DNA of 64,000 nt from Cypionkella aquatica. Lineage in GTDB: Bacteria; Pseudomonadota; Alphaproteobacteria; Rhodobacterales; Rhodobacteraceae. Both the position numbers and the translations under genes were made by a program. Where the stretch lies: positions 171,832-235,831 of the forward strand of contig NZ_BSPP01000005.1 of the NCBI RefSeq assembly GCF_030161095.1. The letters run 5' to 3'. This document shows positions 39,868 to 48,003 of this stretch, in pieces. Each line of letters begins with the position of its first letter. Within the stretch, counting starts at the first letter, position 1. The notes under the pieces were generated by a model. That model did not search any database. It had not been told where the DNA came from and saw only the letters and a program-made list of their open reading frames with translations.

Positions 39868-41226
39868 TCAAGACAGGATGCGGTGGAAGGATGCTTCGGC
39901 GCGAGTGAACAGATCGCCTTCGTCAAGGCCGGGGAACTGGCCATCACGCCAGACGATGCGGCCGTTGATCATCGTCATATCGACCGGGCGACCGACGCCG
40001 ACCTTGGGGATCAGACTGGCCGGGTCGTGGCGGGTTCCGACATATTCCAGACGGCGGGTGTCGATGGCAAAAAGATCAGCGGCCATGCCGGGGGCCAAGC
40101 GGCCAAGGTCTTTGCGGCCCAAAAGGTCTGCGCCGCCTTGGGTGGCATAGCCAAGGAAAGCGCTTGGCTCGGGCACCGGATGTTTGCGCGTGTTGGCGGC
40201 CAAGCATTGCAGCATATAGCCGGAATGGATGGTGTGCATCAGATTGGAATTGTCATTCGACGCAGCCCCATCGCAGCCCATACCGATCCGCAAACCCATC
40301 GCCTGCATCGCCGGAATATCGGTCACTTCGGCCCCAACCAGATAGACCGGCTCGGGGCAATGCGACACGCCGGTTTTGCTCGCGGCCATGCGGGCGAGTT
40401 CGGCATGGGTCAATTCCCAGCAATGGGCATAGAAGGTGTCTGGGCCAGAAAAGCCAATTTCCTCAAGATATTGCACCGTGCGCATCCCGGTCCGCGCCTC
40501 GATCACCGGGCTTTCGCCTTCACCGACATGCGTATGCAGGAACACGCCCTTGTCACGCGCCAGCCGCACCGATTCCACGAACGTATCCTTATAGCAATTC
40601 ACCGGCTGGCAGGGGGACACCACCACCTGCCGCATGCTGAACGGCCCCGCGTCGTGATAGCTATCAATCAACCGCGCGCAATCGGTGATGAATTGATCGG
40701 TCGTCTCCAGCATCTCATCCGGGATGGTGGAGCCTTCGGATTTCGGCAGCGTATTGCCGCCCCGGCCCGCATGAAAGCGGATGCCGAACAGATCGGCGGC
40801 CTCAAACTGGCGATCCACGATGCGGCTGCCTGCATGACGCGGAAAGTTGTATTGATGATCAAACGCCGTGGTGCAGCCATGCTTGATCAACTCGGCCAAA
40901 GCCACCACGCTTGCGTGATAAAACTGATCCTCGGTCAGGCGCGAGAAGATCGGATAAATCAGGTCCAGCCATTCGATCACCGACAGCTTGGTCCAATCCA
41001 GATCGGCACGGTTGCGCACAAAGCATTGAAAGAAATGGTGATGCGTATTGACCAGCCCCGGATAGATGAACCAGCCCGAGGCGTCGATCACCTCGGCCCC
41101 CGGCGCGTGCAAGTTGGGGCCGATGGCGGCAATCTGTTTGCCCTCAATCAGCATATCCTGCCCCGCCAACACCAGATCAGAGGCAGAGGTCACAATCGCC
41201 GCGCAGTTTTTCAGCAGGTAACTCAT
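39868..41226 (-). CDS. Amidohydrolase, 8-oxoguanine deaminase type
   Basis: The 452-residue enzyme belongs to the ATZ/TRZ branch of the amidohydrolase superfamily. Metal ligands and catalytic residues are visible in YPGLVNTHHHFFQCFVRN near residue 60, FLHTHVGEGESPVIE near residue 235, FYAHCWELTHAE near residue 273, and GMGCDGAASNDNSNLMHTI near residue 322. Family members with this signature include 8-oxoguanine deaminase, which yields urate from 8-oxoguanine. Its ATG overlaps the GST stop, and the transporter follows 16 bases on. That places it between a purine-type importer and an oxygenase system and supports a purine substrate. Confidence 0.86.
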   Translation of the reverse strand: MSYLLKNCAAIVTSASDLVLAGQDMLIEGKQIAAIGPNLHAPGAEVIDASGWFIYPGLVNTHHHFFQCFVRNRADLDWTKLSVIEWLDLIYPIFSRLTEDQFYHASVVALAELIKHGCTTAFDHQYNFPRHAGSRIVDRQFEAADLFGIRFHAGRGGNTLPKSEGSTIPDEMLETTDQFITDCARLIDSYHDAGPFSMRQVVVSPCQPVNCYKDTFVESVRLARDKGVFLHTHVGEGESPVIEARTGMRTVQYLEEIGFSGPDTFYAHCWELTHAELARMAASKTGVSHCPEPVYLVGAEVTDIPAMQAMGLRIGMGCDGAASNDNSNLMHTIHSGYMLQCLAANTRKHPVPEPSAFLGYATQGGADLLGRKDLGRLAPGMAADLFAIDTRRLEYVGTRHDPASLIPKVGVGRPVDMTMINGRIVWRDGQFPGLDEGDLFTRAEASFHRILS

Positions 41227-41891
41227 AGCAAAGCCTCCAGCGGTGGCACGGCTTCGGGGGCGGGCTTCAATTCGTGCAGGCGGTGGATGCCGGGCATTTC
41301 AATGAAACCGGGCAGCGCGCGGATGGCACGCGACCACAGGCGAATTGACGGGTAATCGTCGAGCGATACGCCGCCATCCGGCGCAAGCGCGACATTGGGA
41401 AAACAAGCAATGTCGGCGATCGTGGGGGTGGTGCCTGTCAGGAAGATGCGGCCATCAAAGCGGGCTTCGGTCAGATGGCTTTCCAACTCGCGCAGGGCAG
41501 CAACCCCAGCCCGGCGCAAGGCGTCAATATCGCCGGCATAAAGCAACATATCATGCAGCCGTGCCATGCCCAAAGACCCGCCCAGCCGCGCCGAGAATGC
41601 CAGCCATTGCTGCACTTGCGCGGCTTGAACGGGGCTGCCGTCGCCCAGCCAAACTTTGCCCGCGCGTTGCGCCAGATAGACCAGCATCGCGGTGCTTTCC
41701 GTCAGGATCAGCCCGCCATCGACCAGCACAGGCAGGGTGCCTGCCGGGTTCAGCGCCCGAAACTCTCGGCTGCGATGGGCGCGACCGGGGTGGAAATCGA
41801 CCGCCTCAGTGCTCAGTTTTTCGCCCAGCAGCGCCGCCATAAGCCGAACCTTATAGCAACTGGCAGACAGCACATAATCATACAGTTTCAT
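41223..41891 (-). CDS. Glutathione S-transferase-like protein (possible NdmE-type oxygenase partner)
   Basis: The 222-residue protein has the GST fold: an N-terminal thioredoxin-like domain (KLYDYVLSASCYKVRLMAAL, NPAGTLPVLVDGGLILTEST near residue 50) and a helical C-terminal domain (GTTPTIADIACFPNVALA near residue 167). It lies between the Rieske-less oxygenase and the deaminase with four-base overlaps on both sides. In the caffeine-degrading Pseudomonas putida CBB5, NdmE is a GST homologue that acts as a structural partner of the Rieske-less demethylase NdmC. The same role is a good hypothesis here. A conventional glutathione-conjugating role is the alternative. Confidence 0.85.
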   Translation of the reverse strand: MKLYDYVLSASCYKVRLMAALLGEKLSTEAVDFHPGRAHRSREFRALNPAGTLPVLVDGGLILTESTAMLVYLAQRAGKVWLGDGSPVQAAQVQQWLAFSARLGGSLGMARLHDMLLYAGDIDALRRAGVAALRELESHLTEARFDGRIFLTGTTPTIADIACFPNVALAPDGGVSLDDYPSIRLWSRAIRALPGFIEMPGIHRLHELKPAPEAVPPLEALL

Positions 41892-42733
41892 GCCGCCACC
41901 ATCTGCGCACCGTAGGTCAGCCCCTTGCGTTTCAACCAACGCCGATAAGCGATCGAGGTCAGATCGGCCTGCGTCGGAATCTCCTTCCCCGGATCAAGCG
42001 GCAGCAGGCGCGGGATCTGGTTTTCCAGAATCGAGCGGTCTTGCAAGAAGATCATCTGCTGAAACTGGATCAGATCGGCCTGCGGCGTGGTGTCGTCAAA
42101 CAACGCCATCCACGGCCAAACCTCGCAGAGTTCTTCCGTCAAAGGCTGCACGAAAATTGCGATCACATCCCATTCATCGGCATTGTTCGGGCAGGTTTTA
42201 TAGAGAACCGACGCCGTCGGTGCAGCCACCCGATACATATATTCGGTGACAATCCCGCCCGCCGCCGATTTCGCGGCCTGCGGTTGGTAGAAATGCACCT
42301 TGGTCGCCCAAACCTCGTCGCTGTCCTCGCGGATTTGCACCTCGTACCGCCCGACTTCGGTATGCGGCTCGGCCCCCAAAACATCGGTATGCACGAACGG
42401 AAAATGCGCGATGTCGAGGAAGTTTTCGACCGCCCGCAGCGGCGAACATTTCACCCGCACAACCCCGCAATCGACCAAGCGGCGGCCCGGCTGATCCGCT
42501 TCGGGGATCGGAAACAGCGGATGCGCAGGCACCCCCGGGCAGGCCCAGACATGGCCGTAAGCCAAAGTCACGGCCAGCGGGCCATCAGCGCCCTGCACCA
42601 CAACAGCACCCGCGGCATCGCGGAACACATTGATCTCGCTGCCCAAAAGCAAGGTCTGCCGCCCCGGCCACGCAGCCAGTTGCGCGATCATCGCCACCGG
42701 ATACCATTCGTTCAAAACCGCTGCAGGGATCAT
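41888..42733 (-). CDS. Rieske-oxygenase catalytic subunit lacking the Rieske centre (NdmC-like)
   Basis: The 281-residue protein resembles the alpha subunit of Rieske non-haem iron oxygenases, but the two CxH/CxxH cluster-binding loops are missing. The N-terminal part (VLNEWYPVAMIAQL, then QTLLLGSEINVFRDAAGAV) keeps the shell of a Rieske domain. The mononuclear iron site is present in VENFLDIAHFPFVHTDVLG near residue 130 (Asp, His, His). Typical alpha subunits run to about 350 residues or more, so the loss is internal. The gene overlaps an intact Rieske-protein gene by four bases upstream and the GST gene downstream. NdmC of Pseudomonas putida CBB5 has the same defect and needs an external Rieske domain. 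Confidence 0.83.
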   Translation of the reverse strand: MIPAAVLNEWYPVAMIAQLAAWPGRQTLLLGSEINVFRDAAGAVVVQGADGPLAVTLAYGHVWACPGVPAHPLFPIPEADQPGRRLVDCGVVRVKCSPLRAVENFLDIAHFPFVHTDVLGAEPHTEVGRYEVQIREDSDEVWATKVHFYQPQAAKSAAGGIVTEYMYRVAAPTASVLYKTCPNNADEWDVIAIFVQPLTEELCEVWPWMALFDDTTPQADLIQFQQMIFLQDRSILENQIPRLLPLDPGKEIPTQADLTSIAYRRWLKRKGLTYGAQMVAA

Positions 42734-43344
42734 GTCAAAGCCTCCTGCTCGACCAGTTGCACCACGCCATCCAGCCAGCGTGACACCGCGACCCGGTGCG
42801 CCGCTGCCCCGCAAAGCGCGTGCAGCCCCAGCCCCGCGCCGCGCGCCTGCACCACCAAGCTTACCGACACGCCGCCCACCTGCCCCCGCCATAGCGCGCC
42901 ATCCGCAACAAACCCCGGCAAGGCCCGCGTCAAAGCGGCCACATCGCCCAAGACGCTGACCGAGCGCACCGCAACCATCCCTGACAGATCGGGCAGATCG
43001 GCCTCTGGTCCGGCAGGACCAACCCAGATCACCCCATCTGCCTCAACACATTGATAAACCTCAGCCTTGATCGCTGCGGGCGGCACCATCGTTGGATGCG
43101 CCGGGATCTTGCTGCACGCGCCGTCGCTGCCATAAGTCCAGCCGTGATAGATGCAGGACAGAGTCTCACCGCGCACGAAACCATGCGACAGCCGCATGCC
43201 ACGATGCGGGCACCGATCCCCCCAAGCCGCCAGCCGCCCCGAAACGCTGCGCCAGATCGCAAGTTCGGCCCCCTGCCAGTTGCCCGCCATCACCACGCCC
43301 GACGGCAAATCCTGCGACAAGCCATTCGCCACCCACATCGTCAT
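42730..43344 (-). CDS. Stand-alone Rieske [2Fe-2S] protein
   Basis: The 204-residue protein has an intact Rieske domain: CPHRGMRLSHGFVRG (cluster Cys-x-His) near residue 45 and CIYHGWTYGSDGACS (Cys-x-x-His) near residue 64. The tail of about 110 residues has no iron-site motif; it is hydrophobic with weak similarity to oxygenase beta-sheet segments. No signal peptide is present. It overlaps the Rieske-less catalytic subunit by four bases and probably passes electrons to its iron site, the job done by the extra Rieske domain of NdmD. The ATG at 43344 follows GGGGA. A matching flavin/ferredoxin reductase is not in the window. Confidence 0.86.
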   Translation of the reverse strand: MTMWVANGLSQDLPSGVVMAGNWQGAELAIWRSVSGRLAAWGDRCPHRGMRLSHGFVRGETLSCIYHGWTYGSDGACSKIPAHPTMVPPAAIKAEVYQCVEADGVIWVGPAGPEADLPDLSGMVAVRSVSVLGDVAALTRALPGFVADGALWRGQVGGVSVSLVVQARGAGLGLHALCGAAAHRVAVSRWLDGVVQLVEQEALT

Positions 43345-43474
43345 CTTGTCCCCGTCATCCCCAACCACAACTTCATCTGCGCCGCCAAAACTGGAAGGGC
43401 TATTGCAAAAGCACCCACAGCGCAGCCCGGCAAATGCCACAAATTTCAGCAACGCCCGTGCATATGATCATAAG

Positions 43475-43804
43475 TTAATCGCCGCCCGAAGCAAATTCAT
43501 TCAGATTTTGCAAGGCCGCCTCCGCGCGGTCAATTCGGTCCACCCAGACCTCGCGCGGGCCCAAGCTACAGCCCAAAGCCATCGCATCCAGAAGGTCAGG
43601 CAGCCCGGTCAGCACCACATCAATGCGGCCCGCGTCGTGGCGCAAAATCGCACCGCGCAAGCCAAGGCGCCGGGCATGGCGGGCGATCCACGCGGCAAAA
43701 ACCGGCGCACCAACATCGCCCAGAATAGCAAAGCGCTGGCTTTGCTCGGGCGCTGCAAGCGGCGCGGCATCGGGCGCAGGATCTGGGGGCAAAGCGGCGG
43801 TCAT
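43475..43804 (-). CDS. Acylphosphatase-like protein lacking both catalytic residues
   Basis: The 109-residue protein has a Pro/Ala-rich start and then an acylphosphatase-like alpha/beta sandwich (residues about 30-100). Aligned by eye, FAILGDVGAPVFAAWIARHA corresponds to the phosphate loop, where the catalytic arginine (VQGVGFR in active enzymes) is replaced by alanine. LRGAILRHDAGRIDVVLTG corresponds to the strand where the catalytic asparagine is replaced by histidine. It is therefore probably not an acylphosphatase and may act as a binding or assembly protein. It lies 130 bases upstream of the Rieske gene on the same strand and may be part of that operon. The start could also be 43822. Confidence 0.62.
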   Translation of the reverse strand: MTAALPPDPAPDAAPLAAPEQSQRFAILGDVGAPVFAAWIARHARRLGLRGAILRHDAGRIDVVLTGLPDLLDAMALGCSLGPREVWVDRIDRAEAALQNLNEFASGGD

Positions 43805-43859
43805 CCGGGTCTCGGGCTGCAAAAACTGCCGCTAAACTGGCAGGCAGGCGGGCGACTGT

Positions 43860-43949
43860 CCAGATCGCGCGGGACCAGATCGCGCGTGGCCATATCGCGC
43901 CCACCCAGATCGCGCCCACCCAGATCGCGCCGGACCAGGTCGCGCGCGC
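43860..43949 (+). repeat. 15-bp tandem repeat array (6 units) between divergent genes
   Basis: Six 15-base units begin at 43860, 43875, 43890, 43905, 43920 and 43935. Their form is ccagatcgcgc plus a variable four-base end (ggga, gtgg, ccac, ccac, cgga, gcgc). The array lies between the acylphosphatase-like gene (reverse) and the AbrB-family gene (forward). All six reading frames through it are open or nearly so, which creates long spurious frames with GAIWV-like repeats. The CCAGATC core is shared with the arrays at 12076 and 53358. Confidence 0.85.
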
Positions 43950-44022
43950 CAAGCCCGCCTGCAATTGCCCTTGGCCTCTGCCCGCGATAAAGAGGCCGCA
44001 GCCGCTGCCCGAAGGACGCCCC

Positions 44023-45084
44023 TTGTTGCAGAACCTGCCCCCGAACCGCTTGCGCGCCCTGCGCTGGATCGTGCTTGCGCTGCTGTCAGCGCTGATCACC
44101 ACGGGATTTGAGCTGCTGCACCTGCCCGCCGCCTTGCTGCTGGGGCCGATGATGGCGGCGATCATCATGGCGGTGCGCGGCCATGGCGTCCGCCTGCCGC
44201 TGCCCCTGATGACGGTGGCGCAGGGCATGGTGGGGCTGATGGTCGCCACGATCCTGCCGCTGTCGCTGATGGCCGAAGTTGCGCAACAATGGCCGATTGT
44301 GCTGGCAGGCACGCTGTCGACCATTGTGGCCTCGTCGCTGCTGGGGTGGCTGTTGGCGCGCTCGGGTGTGCTGCCCGGCACCACGGCGATCTGGGGATCA
44401 TCGCCGGGGGCAGCCGCCGCAATGACCCTGCTGTCAGGGGCTTATGGAGCCGACATCCGGCTTGTCGCCTTCATGCAATATCTGCGGGTGGCTTGCGTGG
44501 CTATCGTCGCAACCGTGGTGGCGCGGCTATTTGGCGTAGCAGGCGGCCCTGCCCCTGCGATCATCTGGTTTCCGGCGATGCCCGCGCTTGGCATAGCACA
44601 AACCGTCGCGCTCGCCGCCGCTTTGGCCTTTGCAGGTCAACGCCTGCGCCTGCCCGGAGGCACCTTTCTGCTGCCAATCTTCATCGGCATGGCGCTGGTG
44701 CAAACCGGATGGATGCAGTTGTACCTGCCGCCGTGGCTGCTGGCGTTGACCTATGCCGCGATTGGCTGGGCGATTGGCCTGCGCTTTACGCCCGCAACTT
44801 TGGGCGATGCGGCGCGGGCGTTTCCACGGGTGTTCGCCTCGATCCTTGTGCTGATCGCGGTCTGCGGGGCTGCGGCTTGGGTCTTGGTGCATTTTGCCGG
44901 GATTGATCCGCTGACCGCCTATCTGGCGACCAGCCCCGGCGGGATGGATTCCATCGCCATCATCGCGGCATCGACCCCGGTGGATGTGGCCTTTGTGATG
45001 ACCATGCATATGGCGCGGTTTTTGCTGGTGCTGTTGCTTGGGCCGATGCTGGCGCGCTGGCTGTCCCGGCCCAAGGGGTTTTAG
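44023..45084 (+). CDS. AbrB family membrane protein
   Basis: The 353-residue protein consists of two homologous halves of about 155 residues with roughly ten membrane helices, the AbrB-duplication layout (Pfam AbrB; not the Bacillus DNA-binding regulator). Each half has a Pro/Gly-rich signature: LPAALLLGPMMAAIIMAV near residue 33 and, in the second half, RLPGGTFLLPIFIGMALVQ near residue 208. WGSSPGAAAAMTLLSGAYGA near residue 125 matches ATSPGGMDSIAIIAAST near residue 305. Function is unknown in most cases. The start is a TTG with AGGA nine bases upstream; no ATG is available nearby. Confidence 0.85.
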   Translation: MLQNLPPNRLRALRWIVLALLSALITTGFELLHLPAALLLGPMMAAIIMAVRGHGVRLPLPLMTVAQGMVGLMVATILPLSLMAEVAQQWPIVLAGTLSTIVASSLLGWLLARSGVLPGTTAIWGSSPGAAAAMTLLSGAYGADIRLVAFMQYLRVACVAIVATVVARLFGVAGGPAPAIIWFPAMPALGIAQTVALAAALAFAGQRLRLPGGTFLLPIFIGMALVQTGWMQLYLPPWLLALTYAAIGWAIGLRFTPATLGDAARAFPRVFASILVLIAVCGAAAWVLVHFAGIDPLTAYLATSPGGMDSIAIIAASTPVDVAFVMTMHMARFLLVLLLGPMLARWLSRPKGF

Positions 45085-45087
45085 GCT

Positions 45088-45135
45088 GGGGCGGGTTTGG
45101 GCGGGTTGCTTCGGGCGGGAGAAAGCGGGGGGCGG
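45088..45135 (+). other. G-rich tract with G-quadruplex potential
   Basis: The forward strand just after the AbrB-family stop has a run of G triplets: GGGGCGGG, TTT, GGGCGGG, TTGCTTC, GGGCGGG, AGAAAGC, GGGGGGCGGG. At least four G runs with short loops can be chosen, which meets the usual quadruplex pattern. A hairpin (CGTGGCC/GGCCACG) follows near 45143-45160. The tract lies between convergent genes. Confidence 0.6.
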
Positions 45136-45232
45136 GTGTTGATCGTGGCCTTGGGGCCACGGTCGCACAAACCGAAACCTTACCGCGTGGCAGCGGCAAT
45201 GGCCGCAACCATATCAAAGTTGCCAAAGCCCC

Positions 45233-46300
45233 TTATCCCAACACGATCACATCCTGCCCCCGAAAGCGCAAAGCCACCTCTGCCCCCAGCGGCGGCGGCG
45301 GCGCATCAGGGCGGTTGAACAGATCCAGCGAGATCGCCCCCGCCGCCGTATCCGCCTTGACCCGGATCACTGCCCCCAGAAACTGCACGGCGGCAATCTT
45401 TGCGGGCAACGCGAAATCGCCCCGGCTGATCTGCGCAGCATCCGCTTCCAGATGCACCACCTCGGGGCGCAAAGCCAATCCCACCGTCGCCCCCTGCGCC
45501 GCCGCAATCGGCTGCGGCAGGCGCAAGGACTGGCCCTGCACAGTCACCTCACCCAGCGCGGCATCCGTTACCACCCCATCCAGAGTGTTCAACGTGCCCA
45601 CAAACTGCGCGACAAACCGCGTCGCCGGATGGTTATAAATCTCAAACGGTGCGCCCACCTGCTCCGCCCGCCCGCCGTTCATCACCACAACCCGGTCTGA
45701 CATCGACAGCGCCTCTTCCTGATCATGCGTCACGAAAATCGTGGTGATGCCCAATTTCCGCTGAATATCCCGGATTTCCGCCCGCAAAGACACGCGGATC
45801 TTCGCATCCAGCGCCGACAAAGGCTCGTCCAGCAACAGCACGCGCGGACGCGGCGCCAAAGCCCGTGCCAAGGCCACCCGTTGTTGCTGCCCGCCCGAAA
45901 GCTGAAACGGATAGCGCGCGCCCATCTCGGGCAGGCCGATCATTGCCAGCATCTCGGCCACCCGCGCGGTGATCTCAGCCGCAGGCACACCCGCGATTTT
46001 CAGCCCAAAGCCAACATTCTGCGCCACATTCAGGTTCGGAAACAGCGCGTAAGCCTGAAACACCATGCCGATGTTGCGCTGATTGGGGCGCAGGGCGGTC
46101 ACGTCCTGCCCATCAATGCGGATCACGCCAGAAGATGGCGCTTCAAACCCTGCCACCATCCGCAGCACCGTTGTCTTGCCGCAACCCGAAGGCCCCAGCA
46201 GCGAGACAAACTCGCCCTTCTCAATCCCCAGATCAAAGGATTTCACCACTTGGTTTGCGCCAAAAGACTTTTGCAGCCCATTCAGATCGAGATACGCCAT
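45233..46300 (-). CDS. ABC transporter ATP-binding protein (PotA/FbpC/PhnT-like)
   Basis: The 355-residue ATPase has Walker A GPSGCGKTTVLRMVAGF near residue 38, the Q-loop GMVFQAYALFPNLNVAQNV, signature [20 protein letters not shown] near residue 135, and Walker B VLLLDEPLSALDAK. A C-terminal TOBE domain starts near residue 280. This is the subfamily serving polyamine, Fe3+, thiamine and 2-aminoethylphosphonate importers. It is the last gene of a reverse-strand set (binding protein, two permeases, ATPase). Its start overlaps the preceding permease stop by one base. Confidence 0.9.
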   Translation of the reverse strand: MAYLDLNGLQKSFGANQVVKSFDLGIEKGEFVSLLGPSGCGKTTVLRMVAGFEAPSSGVIRIDGQDVTALRPNQRNIGMVFQAYALFPNLNVAQNVGFGLKIAGVPAAEITARVAEMLAMIGLPEMGARYPFQLSGGQQQRVALARALAPRPRVLLLDEPLSALDAKIRVSLRAEIRDIQRKLGITTIFVTHDQEEALSMSDRVVVMNGGRAEQVGAPFEIYNHPATRFVAQFVGTLNTLDGVVTDAALGEVTVQGQSLRLPQPIAAAQGATVGLALRPEVVHLEADAAQISRGDFALPAKIAAVQFLGAVIRVKADTAAGAISLDLFNRPDAPPPPLGAEVALRFRGQDVIVLG

Positions 46301-47082
46301 CAGCGCGGCATCCTTGTGTGTTTGGAAAATTTGGTCGCAAGCTGGATCAGCGCCATGCAGGCCCATGTCAGCGCGAAAGTGATCACGGCCAAGGCCGCTG
46401 GCTCGTAGGCTTTGTTGCCGCCCGCCCAGACGAGGTAGGGGCCGAAGGCGGGGCGATCCAGCAAGGCCGCAAAGACATATTCGCCAATCACGATGGCAAA
46501 GGTCAAAAATGCCCCCGACAGCACCGCAACCAAAACATTCGGCAAGATCACCCGCGCCAGAATAGTGATCCAGCCCGCGCCAAGACTTTGCGCAGCCTCG
46601 GTCAACGTGCCCAGATCAATCGCGGCCAGGCCGGTATCGACGGCGCGGTACATATAGGGCAGCGCCAGCACCGCATAGCCGCACATCAGCAGAAAATCGG
46701 TGCCCAAAGCCGATCCGGTCAGCGGCAACCAACTGGAGGTGTTGAACAAACGGATATAGCCAAACACGATCACAATCGGCGGGATCACCAACGGCAGCAG
46801 CGTGATGAACTCCATAAACGGGCGCAAGCGTGGCAGTTTCAGCCGCACCCAGAACACCGTCGGCACCACCACCAACACGCCAAACACAATCGTCAGACAG
46901 GCCATCAGCACCGAATAACCAAAGGTCGCCTGAAACTGCGGATCGCCCATCACAGACCGGTAGGCGTCCAGCGAATACTCGCCCCGCCGCATTTTCAACG
47001 AGAATTCCAGCATCCCCACCAGCGGCAGGAAGAAATATACCACACCGACCGCAATCGCGGCCCAAGACAGCATACGCTTCAT
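46300..47082 (-). CDS. ABC transporter permease (second)
   Basis: The 260-residue permease has six helices, beginning MKRMLSWAAIAVGVVYFFLP, and the binding-protein-dependent EAA-type loop LTEAAQSLGAGWITILARVI near residue 168. It resembles the second permease of Fe3+/spermidine/2-aminoethylphosphonate importers. The ATG at 47082 overlaps the stop of the upstream permease gene (ATGA). A longer frame opening at 47400 reads across that gene and is not real. Confidence 0.9.
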   Translation of the reverse strand: MKRMLSWAAIAVGVVYFFLPLVGMLEFSLKMRRGEYSLDAYRSVMGDPQFQATFGYSVLMACLTIVFGVLVVVPTVFWVRLKLPRLRPFMEFITLLPLVIPPIVIVFGYIRLFNTSSWLPLTGSALGTDFLLMCGYAVLALPYMYRAVDTGLAAIDLGTLTEAAQSLGAGWITILARVILPNVLVAVLSGAFLTFAIVIGEYVFAALLDRPAFGPYLVWAGGNKAYEPAALAVITFALTWACMALIQLATKFSKHTRMPR

Positions 47083-47945
47083 TTGATCCACCGTTCTGCG
47101 CGCGTGCGCATCACCACATAAACCCCGTTGGAAATCCCGGTTATGACGATCATCGCAAAGGCGAGCGCATAGCCCAGATGCGGGTCTTGCAGCACATCGC
47201 CCCTGATTTGATTGAACAAAAGGATCGGTGCGATCGACAAAAGCGACCCGGTTAGCGCAATCGCCGTCGCCACCGCGCCAAACGCATTGGCGAACAGCAA
47301 AGCCAGCGTGCCCAGCAATGACGGCCCCAATACCGGCAACGCCACCATGCGCCAATATTGCCCACCGGTTGCGCCCAGAACCTCGGCCGCCTCGCGCCAC
47401 TCGCGCTTCAACCCGTCAATCGCGGGCGTGATGATCAGCACCATCAGCGGGATCTGGAAGAACACATAGGCCGCAACCAGCCCCCAAAAGCTGATCATAT
47501 TAAAGCCCAAGGCGTAGATATTCACCCCGAACCAATCGCGCAGCAGCAGCGTCACAAACCCCACCCGCCCCAAGGTCGCCACATAGGCAAACGCCAACGG
47601 CACCCCGGCGAAGTTCGATGTCACACCCGAAAACGTCATCACCACCCCACGCACCCAAGCAGGCAAGCCCCCCAGCACCACCGCCAAGGCAATCGCAAAG
47701 CCCAAAGCGCAGCCGATCAAAGCCGAGGTGAAGCTGAGCCTGATCGACAGCCAGAACGCGTTCATGATTTCAGGCGTGAACAGGTTGGCGATGTTGACCA
47801 GCGTGAAATCACCGCTGCCATCGACAAACGCCCCCGCCACGATATTCGCGGTGGGCAACAGCAAAAACAGCAACGCGAAAAGCGCAAACGGCAACACGCC
47901 CAAACCGTTCCACGGCAAGGCGCGCCAAAGGCGGGAAGTTCTCAT
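47079..47945 (-). CDS. ABC transporter permease (first)
   Basis: The 288-residue permease has about six helices after a short basic start (MRTSRLWRALPWNG). The EAA-type loop REAAEVLGATGGQYWRMVAL, which contacts the ATPase, lies near residue 190. AGGA upstream supports the start at 47945. It follows the binding-protein gene by 58 bases and overlaps the second permease gene by four. Family resemblance is to PotB/PhnU/FbpB-type permeases; the substrate cannot be separated by sequence alone. Confidence 0.9.
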   Translation of the reverse strand: MRTSRLWRALPWNGLGVLPFALFALLFLLLPTANIVAGAFVDGSGDFTLVNIANLFTPEIMNAFWLSIRLSFTSALIGCALGFAIALAVVLGGLPAWVRGVVMTFSGVTSNFAGVPLAFAYVATLGRVGFVTLLLRDWFGVNIYALGFNMISFWGLVAAYVFFQIPLMVLIITPAIDGLKREWREAAEVLGATGGQYWRMVALPVLGPSLLGTLALLFANAFGAVATAIALTGSLLSIAPILLFNQIRGDVLQDPHLGYALAFAMIVITGISNGVYVVMRTRAERWIK

Positions 47946-48003
47946 GTCTATGATCCTGAAAGGAAACCCGCCCCCACCGATGCGATGGGGGCGGGCTTGA
48001 AGA

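Noticed and set aside
41888..43344. A single oxygenase gene broken by a frameshift into Rieske and catalytic parts
   Set aside because: Each frame has its own start, the second has its own N-terminal Rieske-shell region, the overlap is a clean ATGA, and the GST neighbour matches a known Rieske-less system.
43860..43949. Possible CRISPR array
   Set aside because: The units are contiguous 15-mers with no spacers and no cas genes nearby.
43620..44384. Reverse open frame of 254 codons with GAIWV-type peptide repeats across 43860-43949
   Set aside because: The peptide repeats follow from the 15-bp DNA repeat; the rest of the frame is the complement of the AbrB-family gene, and there is no ribosome-binding site.
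46300..47400. Long reverse frame giving a 366-residue permease
   Set aside because: The first 106 codons lie within the preceding permease gene in another frame; the ATG at 47082 with an ATGA overlap is the sensible start.
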